Source: Bacteroidales bacterium (lineage in GTDB: Bacteria; Bacteroidota; Bacteroidia; Bacteroidales; Dysgonomonadaceae). From it: DNA of 6,117 bases. The stretch spans positions 1 through 6,117 of the forward strand of contig DUUR01000092.1 of the NCBI GenBank assembly GCA_012841425.1. The letters run 5' to 3'. A program made the translations under genes and the position numbers. Of this stretch, positions 1 to 6,117 are shown one piece after another. The notes beneath the pieces were generated by a model. The model did no database searches, had not been told where the DNA came from, and was given only the letters and a program-made list of their open reading frames with translations. Each line of letters opens with the position of its first letter. Position 1 is the first letter of the stretch.

Positions 1-511
1 CACCTTTAATCTCAGCATTGTGCCATTTTTCTATCGACTCTTTAAAATCACTTTTCAAAATAGCATCCTTCTTGTACCATATTGAATTTGCTATGGCCAA
101 CTTTGTTAAAGGGTCAATCTCTAACAAAGCATTTCCTACTTTTTTGAAATAACCATTAACTATATCGCTATCCTCATTATCGAATCCCATTACAGTTTCA
201 ATTTCGGCTTTGGTATCACCCTTCGCTCCATTCCATAACATAGCTAATGTACTATTCAAGCTGTAAGGAGAAATCATAAAGTTTGTTTTTTCAGCATCAC
301 CTGCATGTTCATGCATCATTAGTGCAAAGAACTTTGCCCCTAAGTCGGCACTCAACTCTGCAATTCGTTGTTCGGATATAGTTAGATCTATTTTTTCGGG
401 AGGGTCTATGGTGCCATCACCCCCATTGTTTACTATTTCACTGCTATCGCATGACCAAAAGAATAAAGTGCAACAAAAAATAATAAGGTTTAAATAAATT
501 GAAGTTTTCAT
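1..511 (-). CDS. Serpin-family serine protease inhibitor, probable lipoprotein (N-terminal part, cut by window edge)
   Basis: The reverse strand reads open from an ATG at 511 to the window edge, giving 170 residues with no stop. Residues 1-21 look like a lipoprotein signal: Lys2, a hydrophobic stretch to Trp19, then Ser20-Cys21-Asp22. The lipobox (F-W-S-C) is loose, but Ser-Cys junctions are common in Bacteroidetes. After a Gly/Asp/Pro-rich linker (about 22-40) the serpin fold begins. Clear serpin signatures are FMISPYSLNSTLAMLWNGAK (residues 78-97), LAIANSIWYKK (138-148) and the NAEI motif near 165. A full serpin is about 370-400 residues, so the reactive-centre loop, which sets the target protease, lies outside the window. 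Serpins inhibit proteases by a one-shot conformational trap. This one would act at the cell envelope, probably anchored in the outer membrane or periplasm (inference). It is transcribed away from the other genes. No clear TAnnTTTG box was found upstream of it. Confidence 0.9.
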   Translation of the reverse strand, partial: MKTSIYLNLIIFCCTLFFWSCDSSEIVNNGGDGTIDPPEKIDLTISEQRIAELSADLGAKFFALMMHEHAGDAEKTNFMISPYSLNSTLAMLWNGAKGDTKAEIETVMGFDNEDSDIVNGYFKKVGNALLEIDPLTKLAIANSIWYKKDAILKSDFKESIEKWHNAEIKG

Positions 512-936
512 TGTAGTATTTATTTTAAAAGTTGTTTACTTGTATATTTGAGGAATTACTATTCTCATCGATTTGTGAACACCCCCCTAGAACGATAATA
601 TAAGGGTAACGGACACAAACATCTTTTAAGGCAAAGTGATGGATACATAATATTCAGATATTTAATGGCTTATGACTTCATAAGATACAGTTATATAACT
701 GATAAAAAAATAATATCGACAACTTTATTGTTATTGTTTGTTAATTATCGGGGCTTATTGGACAATTTATTAAAGGATAATAAGTTTTTCCATACTTTTA
801 TTTCTTGTCACGGCTTAGTTTACATTCTACTAGTTATAGTTGCACATTTATGAAATTAAAATAAAAAGTGTACTTTTGTATAATTGAGCTTTGAGTAATT
901 AACACAAAATAAAGGGGATTCGGGAACAAGGTAGAA
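512..936. other. 425-bp intergenic region between divergent genes, no convincing gene
   Basis: This AT-rich gap separates the leftward serpin from the rightward thioesterase. A 62-codon reading frame at 665-853 is present but has low-complexity hydrophobic composition, no recognisable family and no evident ribosome binding site, so I do not call it. A TAnnTTTG match on the plus strand at 543-550 has no good -33 box and no gene directly behind it. A second match at 871-878 fits the thioesterase and is listed separately. A run of six C lies near 584-589. A 15-nt word at 746-760 recurs inside the DUF4954 gene (see findings). No hairpin with a T-run, tRNA or recognisable riboswitch was seen. Confidence 0.6.
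871..878 (+). promoter_or_regulatory. Bacteroidetes-type -7 box, probable thioesterase/dprA promoter
   Basis: TACTTTTG matches the Bacteroidetes primary-sigma -7 consensus TAnnTTTG exactly. It lies about 58 bp before the thioesterase ATG, which would give an untranslated leader of roughly 50 nt. The expected TTTG -33 box is only weakly matched (TTTATG at 847-852, spacing 18). The assignment rests on the -7 match and its position; the transcription start has not been seen. Confidence 0.5.
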
Positions 937-1350
937 ATGAAAAATATAATAAAACCAATTTTTGCAGTTGAACTAAAAGTACGTGACTACGAGTGCGACG
1001 TGCAGGGGCATGTTAATAATGCCAACTATCAACACTATTTTGAGGTAGCACGTCATGAGTTTCTTGAAAAAGTGGGGCTCAATTTTCATAAACTTCATCT
1101 GGAAGGTGTTGATGCAGTAGTATCAAGTGTACACATCAGATATAAAATACCATTAATTGGTATGGATAAATTCAAATGTACAATTTCAAAAATTGAGAAG
1201 GTTGGTGTAAAATATATCTTTCATCAGGAAATAATAAGAATAGAAGATAATGCACTCTGTGCAAAAGCTAAAATAGAAGTTGTTAATCTTGTAAATGGTA
1301 AATTATCTGAACCTGTTGTTTTTAACGAAGCTTTTGCAGATTATATATAA
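937..1350 (+). CDS. Acyl-CoA thioesterase, 4HBT/hotdog fold (YbgC/FadM-like)
   Basis: This 137-residue protein has the usual size of a single hotdog domain. The diagnostic segment is residues 18-37, YECDVQGHVNNANYQHYFEV, followed by ARHEFL. It holds the catalytic Asp21 and the D-x-x-G-H-V-N-N motif of the 4-hydroxybenzoyl-CoA thioesterase family, which hydrolyses acyl-CoA thioesters in the cytosol. The chain then follows the normal strand order: VSSVHIRYKIP (62-72), FKCTISKIEKVGVKYIFHQE (79-98) and AKAKIEVVNLV (109-119). Substrate chain length cannot be read from sequence. The ATG at 937 follows a G-rich leader (AAGGGG about 20 nt upstream, AAGGTAG just before) and gives a full-length domain. 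dprA follows after 79 bp without a terminator, so co-transcription is likely. From memory, a thioesterase next to dprA recurs in Bacteroidetes; I could not check this here. Confidence 0.88.
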   Translation: MKNIIKPIFAVELKVRDYECDVQGHVNNANYQHYFEVARHEFLEKVGLNFHKLHLEGVDAVVSSVHIRYKIPLIGMDKFKCTISKIEKVGVKYIFHQEIIRIEDNALCAKAKIEVVNLVNGKLSEPVVFNEAFADYI

Positions 1351-1429
1351 CCATAACTGCAAATTACTTTTATAATTCATTTTCATGGACAAGGCTTCAT
1401 GTATCTTATTTTTTTAAAATCTTTATAAA

Positions 1430-2539
1430 TTGTCAAATAAGTCTATATACCAAATTGCTCTCACCTGTATTAAGGGTGTAGGAGTAGCACACGCACGAAG
1501 TTTAATGGAGGTGATGGGAGATGAGGAGTTGATATTCAAGGGAGATATTGCTCAATTATCATCAATACCTGGCATTTCTAGTCGACTGATATCCGAGATA
1601 AGAAGTCCCGAGGTTTTAAGAAAAGCCGAAAAGGAACTGAACTTTATTGAAAAGAATAAAATCAATTTTCATTTCTTTACTGATAACACATATCCTCAAA
1701 GGCTCACAAATTGTATTGATGCACCCATAGTTCTTTATTCGAGAGGAAAAGTAGACTTTAATAGCGAGAGAGTGATAAGTATAGTTGGCACTAGAAATTC
1801 CACAAAATATGGACAGGACTTCTGCAATGAATTTATTAAAGAAATATCTATTAAAATTCCTTCTCTTCAAATTGTAAGTGGCCTGGCTTATGGCGTAGAT
1901 ATATGTGCGCATAGAGCAGCGCTTAAAAACAACATATCAACTGTTGCTGTTTTAGCTCATGGATTGGACAGAATTTATCCTCATTTGCATAGACAAACGG
2001 CTATTGAGATGATGGAAAACGGAGCTTTGTTAACTGAATTTAAGAGTGAGACAAATCCTGACAAACATAATTTTGTGAGGCGCAATCGTATAGTGGCAGG
2101 GATGTCAGATGCTGTTATTGTTGTTGAATCTCCTTTAAAAGGTGGTTCGTTAATTACAGCCGATATTGCAAACTCATACTTCAGAGATGTATTTGCACTG
2201 CCGGGTAGCATTAAATATAAAATGTCGACAGGTTGCAATAAGCTTATATCGGACAACAAAGCTGTATTGCTGCAAAACACCAACCATTTTATTGAATCAA
2301 TGGGCTGGGATGATGATAAGGTTGAGAGAAAGAAGCCCAAACAGAAGGAGCTTTTTCCTGAATTATTAGAAGATGAAGAGAAAGTATTTAACGCATTACA
2401 AAAAAACGGAACTATGCATGTTAATGCACTTTCGATAGAATTAAATGAATCTGTAACGGAACTTTTTATGACATTACTGGAATTAGAAATGAAAAATATA
2501 ATTGAAGCACTTCCGGGTGGAATGTACCAGTTGGTATAA
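1430..2539 (+). CDS. dprA: DNA-processing protein DprA (Smf), TTG start
   Basis: DprA binds single-stranded DNA taken up in transformation, shields it from nucleases and loads RecA onto it. This 369-residue protein has the full architecture. A helix-hairpin-helix/SAM-like N-terminus contains two GxG-type turns (KGVGVAHARSL at 15-25, IPGISSRLI at 46-54). The Rossmann-like DprA domain spans about 80-285, with IVGTRN (118-123), SGLAYGVD (150-157), AHGLDRIYP (176-184), NFVRRNRIVAG (214-224), GGSLITA (238-244), ALPGS (256-260) and GCNKLI (268-273). A C-terminal winged helix covers about 312-369. The start is TTG: an in-frame TAA at 1415-1417 rules out anything further upstream, and the first in-frame ATG is Met26, inside the conserved first helix-hairpin-helix. 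No strong ribosome binding site precedes it. recA follows after 62 bp, placing DprA next to its biochemical partner. It may also serve general recombination in strains that do not transform. Confidence 0.95.
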   Translation: MSNKSIYQIALTCIKGVGVAHARSLMEVMGDEELIFKGDIAQLSSIPGISSRLISEIRSPEVLRKAEKELNFIEKNKINFHFFTDNTYPQRLTNCIDAPIVLYSRGKVDFNSERVISIVGTRNSTKYGQDFCNEFIKEISIKIPSLQIVSGLAYGVDICAHRAALKNNISTVAVLAHGLDRIYPHLHRQTAIEMMENGALLTEFKSETNPDKHNFVRRNRIVAGMSDAVIVVESPLKGGSLITADIANSYFRDVFALPGSIKYKMSTGCNKLISDNKAVLLQNTNHFIESMGWDDDKVERKKPKQKELFPELLEDEEKVFNALQKNGTMHVNALSIELNESVTELFMTLLELEMKNIIEALPGGMYQLV

Positions 2540-2549
2540 TATTTTTTCA

Positions 2550-2557
2550 TATCTTTG
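2550..2557 (+). promoter_or_regulatory. Candidate -7 box of a recA promoter
   Basis: TATCTTTG fits the Bacteroidetes TAnnTTTG consensus and lies in the dprA-recA gap, 44 bp before the recA ATG. An upstream TTG at 2531-2533 is spaced about 16 bp away, a little short for a -33 box. A TATAAT at 2535-2540 overlaps the dprA stop and is probably chance, since Bacteroidetes promoters do not use that element. recA may therefore be transcribed both from here and by read-through from dprA. Confidence 0.45.
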
Positions 2558-2601
2558 AGAGTAATTTTTTGAAATAAATTATATAATGGGGGATAGTAAA
2601 A

Positions 2602-3633
2602 ATGGCTGAAGAAAAAGAAAAAACAAACAAAGGTAACGAAAAGAACAGCGAGAAATTGAAAGCACTTCGCGCTGCAATGGACAAGATTGAAAAGACCTAT
2701 GGAAAGGGCTCTATAATGAAAATGGGTGATGAAGAAATAGAGGATATCCCTGTAATTTCATCTGGCTCAATAGGGCTTAACTTGGCATTAGGTGTAGGTG
2801 GCTACCCCCGAGGTCGTGTAATTGAGATATATGGACCAGAATCATCTGGTAAAACGACATTGGCAATTCACGCAATAGCTGAGACTCAAAAAGTTGGAGG
2901 TGTAGCAGCTTTTATTGATGCTGAGAATGCATTTGACCGCTTTTATGCAGAAAAGCTAGGTGTTGATACTGACGAGCTATTGATATCGCAACCAAGCAGT
3001 GGAGAAGAAGCACTAGAAATTGCGGAACAGCTTATTCGTTCGGCAGCTGTTGATATTGTTGTTATCGACTCGGTTGCAGCTCTTACTCCTAAAAAGGAAT
3101 TAGAAGGGGAGATGGGCGATGCAAACGTTGGATTGCAAGCAAGGTTAATGTCTCAAGCGCTCAGAAAGCTTACCTCGGCAATAAATAAAACCAATACTAC
3201 ATGTATATTCATTAATCAGTTGCGAGAAAAAATTGGGGTGATGTTTGGTAACCCCGAAACCACAACTGGAGGTAATGCACTTAAGTTTTACTCATCCGTT
3301 CGTCTTGATATTAGAGGTAATGGAACTCCAATTAAGGATGGTGAAACTCAAATTGGTAGGCCTACTCGTGTTAGGGTGGTTAAAAATAAAGTTGCCCCAC
3401 CTTTCCGTAAAGCTGAATTTGATATAATGTATGGCGAAGGCATTTCGCGTACAGGAGAAATAATAGATATGGGGTCGGAGCTTGAAATTATAAAGAAAAG
3501 TGGCTCTTGGTATAGTTATAAAGACACCAAACTTGGACAGGGCAGGGATGCTGCTAAAATGGCTGTAAAAGATAACCCTGAATTGTATGAGGAGTTAGAA
3601 AACCTTATATATCAAGCACTAAAAGAGAAATAA
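2602..3633 (+). CDS. recA: Recombinase RecA
   Basis: RecA is the ATP-dependent strand-exchange protein that forms filaments on single-stranded DNA for recombinational repair, transformation and SOS signalling. The 343-residue chain is complete. Landmarks are the N-terminal [20 protein letters not shown] (22-41), Walker [10 protein letters not shown] (78-86), catalytic Glu108 in DAEN (106-109), Walker [11 protein letters not shown] (152-161) with Asp156, loop L1 around EGEMGDAN (168-175), and loop L2 within [20 protein letters not shown] (205-224). The C-terminus ends in KEK and lacks the long acidic tail of E. coli RecA. Two local differences from the E. coli protein are Asn109 where E. coli has His97, and a one-residue-longer segment [10 protein letters not shown] near 238-247. 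A G-run (2588-2592) sits at plausible ribosome-binding distance. The gene follows dprA by 62 bp and ends in a strong terminator. I recognise no LexA-type operator upstream. Confidence 0.98.
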   Translation: MAEEKEKTNKGNEKNSEKLKALRAAMDKIEKTYGKGSIMKMGDEEIEDIPVISSGSIGLNLALGVGGYPRGRVIEIYGPESSGKTTLAIHAIAETQKVGGVAAFIDAENAFDRFYAEKLGVDTDELLISQPSSGEEALEIAEQLIRSAAVDIVVIDSVAALTPKKELEGEMGDANVGLQARLMSQALRKLTSAINKTNTTCIFINQLREKIGVMFGNPETTTGGNALKFYSSVRLDIRGNGTPIKDGETQIGRPTRVRVVKNKVAPPFRKAEFDIMYGEGISRTGEIIDMGSELEIIKKSGSWYSYKDTKLGQGRDAAKMAVKDNPELYEELENLIYQALKEK

Positions 3634-3644
3634 CAACTAATTAC

Positions 3645-3679
3645 AAAACGAGGTTACAAAATATGTAATCTCGTTTTTT
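3645..3679 (+). terminator. Intrinsic terminator after recA
   Basis: ACGAGGTTACA at 3648-3658 pairs with TGTAATCTCGT at 3664-3674 around a 5-nt AAATA loop. All 11 pairs form, with one G-U wobble, and A-T pairing extends outward to 3645 and 3677. Six T follow from 3674. It begins about a dozen bases after the recA stop. Its T-run ends about 19 bp before the next gene's ATG. Confidence 0.85.
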
Positions 3680-3698
3680 CAACATTAATAGAACTCAA

Positions 3699-5687
3699 AT
3701 GCAAAAGTACAGAAGTTTATCAAAAGCAGAAATTGATGTTCTAATATCCAATGGTTGCAGTAGCAAAGATTGGCAGTTAATTTCTGTAAAAGAGGGTTTT
3801 GAACCACATTTTATAAAAAACACTCAATTCTCGGGGAAGATAGAGCTTGGAGTATTTCAAAAAGAATTTACTCTTGCTGGTGGAATAACAAAACATTCAT
3901 GCATTGCTAATGCAGTAATTCACAACTGTACTATTGGAGATAATGTTGTAATTGAAAACATTCAAAACTATATAGCAAATTATAATATTGGAAATAATTG
4001 CTTTATCCAGAATGTAGATGTAATACTAGTGGAAGGGAGATCATCTTTTGGTAATGGCGTAGAGGTTAATGTGTTAAATGAAACAGGAGGACGCGAGGTT
4101 CTTATAAACGATAAACTATCGGCTCATTTTGCATATATTTATTCATTATACCGTCACAGACCAAAGCTGATTGAGAGGATGAAAGATATTACTCTTTTCT
4201 ATTGCAATAAACATGCATCTGAGAGAGGTGAGATTGGCGAAAACTGTAAGATACTTAATGTTGGATATATAAAAAATGTGCGTATTGGCCCTTATTGTAA
4301 TATAACAGGTGCAATGAAACTTAAGAACGGAAGCATAAACAGTAATGAGCATGCTCCTGTATATATCGGTCGTAACGTAATTGCCAAAGACTTTATAGTT
4401 TCTTCAGGATCTACGGTAGGTGGAGGTTCTTTTATAACCCGCTGTTTTATTGGTCAGGCTTGCTATATTGATCATGGATATTCTGCATCAGACTCACTGT
4501 TTTTCAGTAATTGTCATGGTGAAAATGGCGAGGCTTGCGCACTATTTGCTGGTCCCTATACGGTAACTCATCATAAATCTACGCTACTTATTGCTGGAAT
4601 GTTCTCTTTTATGAACGCAGGATCGGGCTCAAACCAGAGCAATCATATGTATAAGCTTGGTCCCATTCATCAGGGGATTATAGAAAGAGGAGCAAAAACA
4701 ACCAGTAACTCATATATTCTATGGCCAGCCAAAGTGGGGGCTTTTTCTCTTATATTGGGGCGGCATTCGCAGCATGCCGACACATCAAATCTTCCTTTTT
4801 CTTATATTATCGAGAAAGATAACAGCACATATATCGCTCCAGGCATAAACCTGAAGAGTGTTGGCACAATAAGAGATGCAAAAAAATGGCCCGAGAGGGA
4901 TATGAGAAAAGACCCAAATAGACTAGATTGTATAAACTTCAATCTTTTAAGTCCTTATACAATACAAAAAGTATTTGCAGGTATAGAGATACTTAAAAAC
5001 CTAGAGGCCACTGCTGGCCAAACTTCTCAAATATATACATTCCAGAGCTGTATAATTACAAATAGTTCTCTTAAAAGAGGATTGAATTTGTATGAAATTA
5101 TTATTCATAAGTTCCTGGGTAATTCAATCATTAAAAGACTAGAGAATACAAAATTCAAGACTAACGATGAGATTAGGAATAGGCTAAAAGTTGATACCAC
5201 TCTAGGATTGGGTGAATGGGTGGACCTATCGGGGCTTATTGCACCAAAATCGGAGATTGACAATTTACTTGTAGAGATTGAAACGGGCAAAATAACGAAG
5301 CTAAAAGAGATAAATAGTATTTTCCACACCCTTCATAAAAATTATTATGTAAATGAATGGACATGGGCATGGGATAAAATACAATCTTTTTACAATTTAA
5401 AGGCTGACGAGATAACGGCAGAGGATATTATCAATATTGTAGAAAAATGGAAAGAATCGGTTATTGGGTTAGATGAATTAATATATCAAGATGCAAAAAA
5501 AGAGTTCTCTTTATCTTTCAAAACTGGCTTTGGTGCAGATGGAAATATACAAGACAGAGCAATGGATTTTGAGTATGTAAGGGGTGCTTTCGACAATAAT
5601 CAGTTTGTAATAACCACACTTAAGCACATGGAAGAAAAGACAAAATTGGGAAATGAGCTTATAGAAAGAATTAAAAGTGTGACATAA
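3699..5687 (+). CDS. DUF4954 family protein, left-handed beta-helix (hexapeptide-repeat) protein of unknown function
   Basis: I recognise this 662-residue protein as a DUF4954 member from recalled Bacteroides relatives; length and landmarks agree over the whole chain. Residues 1-60 are the family N-terminus (YRSLSKAEIDVLISNGC). Residues 60-127 and 178-260 hold imperfect hexapeptide turns (for example IANAVIHNCTIGDNVVIENI; VRIGPYCNITG; VYIGRNVIAKDFIVSSGSTV), which imply a left-handed beta-helix. A very conserved, His/Asn-rich core follows: VTHHKSTLLIAGMFSFMNAG (289-308), SNQSNHMYKLGPIHQG (311-326), SNSYILWPAKVGAFS (336-350), and GRHSQHADTSNLPFSYII (354-371). The C-terminal part (about 415-662) looks mostly helical, with NYYVNEWTWAWDKI at 548-561. 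There is no signal peptide or membrane segment, so it should be cytosolic. Hexapeptide folds often occur in acyl- and sugar-nucleotide transferases, but no activity can be assigned. The ATG lies in an A/T-rich leader without Shine-Dalgarno. A serine acetyltransferase gene follows 29 bp later. Confidence 0.88.
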   Translation: MQKYRSLSKAEIDVLISNGCSSKDWQLISVKEGFEPHFIKNTQFSGKIELGVFQKEFTLAGGITKHSCIANAVIHNCTIGDNVVIENIQNYIANYNIGNNCFIQNVDVILVEGRSSFGNGVEVNVLNETGGREVLINDKLSAHFAYIYSLYRHRPKLIERMKDITLFYCNKHASERGEIGENCKILNVGYIKNVRIGPYCNITGAMKLKNGSINSNEHAPVYIGRNVIAKDFIVSSGSTVGGGSFITRCFIGQACYIDHGYSASDSLFFSNCHGENGEACALFAGPYTVTHHKSTLLIAGMFSFMNAGSGSNQSNHMYKLGPIHQGIIERGAKTTSNSYILWPAKVGAFSLILGRHSQHADTSNLPFSYIIEKDNSTYIAPGINLKSVGTIRDAKKWPERDMRKDPNRLDCINFNLLSPYTIQKVFAGIEILKNLEATAGQTSQIYTFQSCIITNSSLKRGLNLYEIIIHKFLGNSIIKRLENTKFKTNDEIRNRLKVDTTLGLGEWVDLSGLIAPKSEIDNLLVEIETGKITKLKEINSIFHTLHKNYYVNEWTWAWDKIQSFYNLKADEITAEDIINIVEKWKESVIGLDELIYQDAKKEFSLSFKTGFGADGNIQDRAMDFEYVRGAFDNNQFVITTLKHMEEKTKLGNELIERIKSVT

Positions 5688-5700
5688 TTTACACTTTTGA
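5671..5700 (+). repeat. Inverted repeat over the DUF4954 stop codon
   Basis: AAAAGTGT at 5673-5680 and ACACTTTT at 5691-5698 are a perfect 8-bp inverted repeat. Pairing extends inward by a G-U and an A-T pair, leaving CATAAT as a 6-nt loop, and outward by a U-G and a U-A pair. The TAA stop (5685-5687) lies in the loop. Only four T close the stem and A-rich sequence follows, so it is a weak terminator at best. The right arm also contains CACTTTTG (5692-5699), one base off the TAnnTTTG -7 box, so it could overlap a promoter for the acetyltransferase. Confidence 0.55.
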
Positions 5701-5716
5701 AAAAGAAATAAAAAAT

Positions 5717-6117
5717 ATGACAGATAGAACAATTGAGCTTATTAATCAATTTAAACCAGAACCGGTTGATATCCCAATTAATAAATGCGAACTAGAGGAG
5801 GCTGTTGAGGCAATATACACATCTATGTTTCCTGTTTGTGAGTGCGATGGTTCTACCAGTGTTAGCAAAGAACTGTATGAAGCATTAAAAAAACTACATA
5901 AGAATGTTACCCAACGAACCGATAAGCCTACGGCCGACAGAGTTGTAGAAGGATTTATGGAAAGTTTGCCTAAAATACGACATAGACTATTTAAAGATGC
6001 ACAATGTTATGTTGCTTCTGACCCGGCAGCTAAATCTATTGAAGAGGTAATACTTACCTACCCTGGTTTTTTTGCATTAAGTATTCATAGATTGGCACAT
6101 TTACTACATAAACTAGG
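5717..6117 (+). CDS. cysE: Serine O-acetyltransferase, N-terminal part (cut by window edge)
   Basis: The frame runs open from the ATG at 5717 to the window edge, giving 133 complete residues. Serine O-acetyltransferase transfers acetyl from acetyl-CoA to L-serine, the committed step of cysteine synthesis in the cytosol. The recognisable part is the family's N-terminal helical domain: SLPKIRHRLFKDAQCYVASD (about 88-107), then DPAAKSIEEVILTYPGFFAL (107-126) and SIHRLAHLLHKLG (about 127-133 and on), just before the left-handed beta-helix catalytic domain, which lies outside the window. The long N-terminal extension (about 85 residues before this motif) fits the roughly 300-residue EpsC/SrpH-type enzymes I recall from Bacteroidetes. 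The leader before the ATG is A-rich (AAAAAGAAATAAAAAAT), normal for this phylum. The gene starts 29 bp after DUF4954 and is likely co-transcribed with it. The catalytic His/Asp residues are not visible, so activity is inferred from the family. Confidence 0.85.
   Translation, partial: MTDRTIELINQFKPEPVDIPINKCELEEAVEAIYTSMFPVCECDGSTSVSKELYEALKKLHKNVTQRTDKPTADRVVEGFMESLPKIRHRLFKDAQCYVASDPAAKSIEEVILTYPGFFALSIHRLAHLLHKL

Noticed and set aside
543..550. TATATTTG on the plus strand as a promoter for a small RNA in the gap
   Set aside because: It matches the -7 consensus but has no acceptable -33 box and no visible transcript structure or terminator behind it.
665..853. 62-codon plus-strand reading frame in the gap before the thioesterase
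   Set aside because: Low-complexity hydrophobic composition, no recognised family, no ribosome binding site, and it ends just before the probable promoter. It looks like a chance open frame in AT-rich DNA.
1384..1402. CATG...CATG with a following T-run as a terminator between the thioesterase and dprA
   Set aside because: The stem is only four base pairs with a 10-nt loop, too weak for an intrinsic terminator.
1981..2550. 189-codon minus-strand frame opposite dprA
   Set aside because: Ser/Ile/Phe-rich mirror translation of a clearly real dprA gene, with no recognisable domain.
2578..2587. ATTATATAAT palindrome upstream of recA as an SOS operator
   Set aside because: It is a pure A/T palindrome in an AT-rich gap, expected by chance, and resembles no LexA box known to me.
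2586..2609. Seven-codon ATG frame overlapping the recA start, as a possible leader peptide
   Set aside because: ATG GGG GAT AGT AAA AAT GGC TGA is very short, lacks its own ribosome binding site, and can arise by chance from the G-run that may serve recA.

Overview
This 6.1 kb window is AT-rich and looks like chromosomal DNA of a Bacteroidetes bacterium, probably Bacteroidales or a close relative. The reasons are the RecA sequence type (for example the FDRFYA segment after the catalytic Glu), a full-length DUF4954 protein (a family known mainly from Bacteroides and relatives), a lipoprotein-type serpin, -7 boxes of the TAnnTTTG type, and A-rich translation starts without strong Shine-Dalgarno sequences. 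It reads as a core-genome neighbourhood. I see no phage, transposon, CRISPR, rRNA or tRNA signature.

Layout, left to right. Positions 1-511 (minus strand) hold the N-terminal 170 residues of a secreted, probably lipid-anchored serpin, cut off by the window edge. Positions 512-936 are a 425-bp gap without a convincing gene; it carries a good Bacteroidetes -7 box near its right end. Four complete plus-strand genes follow: a hotdog-fold acyl-CoA thioesterase (937-1350), dprA (1430-2539, TTG start), recA (2602-3633) and a 662-residue DUF4954 left-handed beta-helix protein (3699-5687). The start of a serine O-acetyltransferase gene (5717 onward) is cut by the right edge.

Transcription. The thioesterase and dprA (79-bp gap) probably share the promoter near 871. 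recA has its own candidate -7 box at 2550-2557 and ends in a strong intrinsic terminator at about 3645-3679. DUF4954 and the acetyltransferase are 29 bp apart and probably form an operon. The terminator lies only about 19 bp before the DUF4954 start and no promoter fits between them, so it is unclear how that gene is transcribed.

Functions. DprA and RecA are direct partners in natural transformation: DprA protects incoming single-stranded DNA and loads RecA on it. Their adjacency makes a small recombination module. DUF4954 and the serine acetyltransferase both belong to the hexapeptide-repeat (left-handed beta-helix) world; the acetyltransferase makes O-acetylserine for cysteine synthesis, while the role of DUF4954 is unknown. 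I found no clear new multi-gene system. The best leads are the uncharacterised DUF4954 protein, its unusual transcriptional setting, and the lipoprotein serpin.
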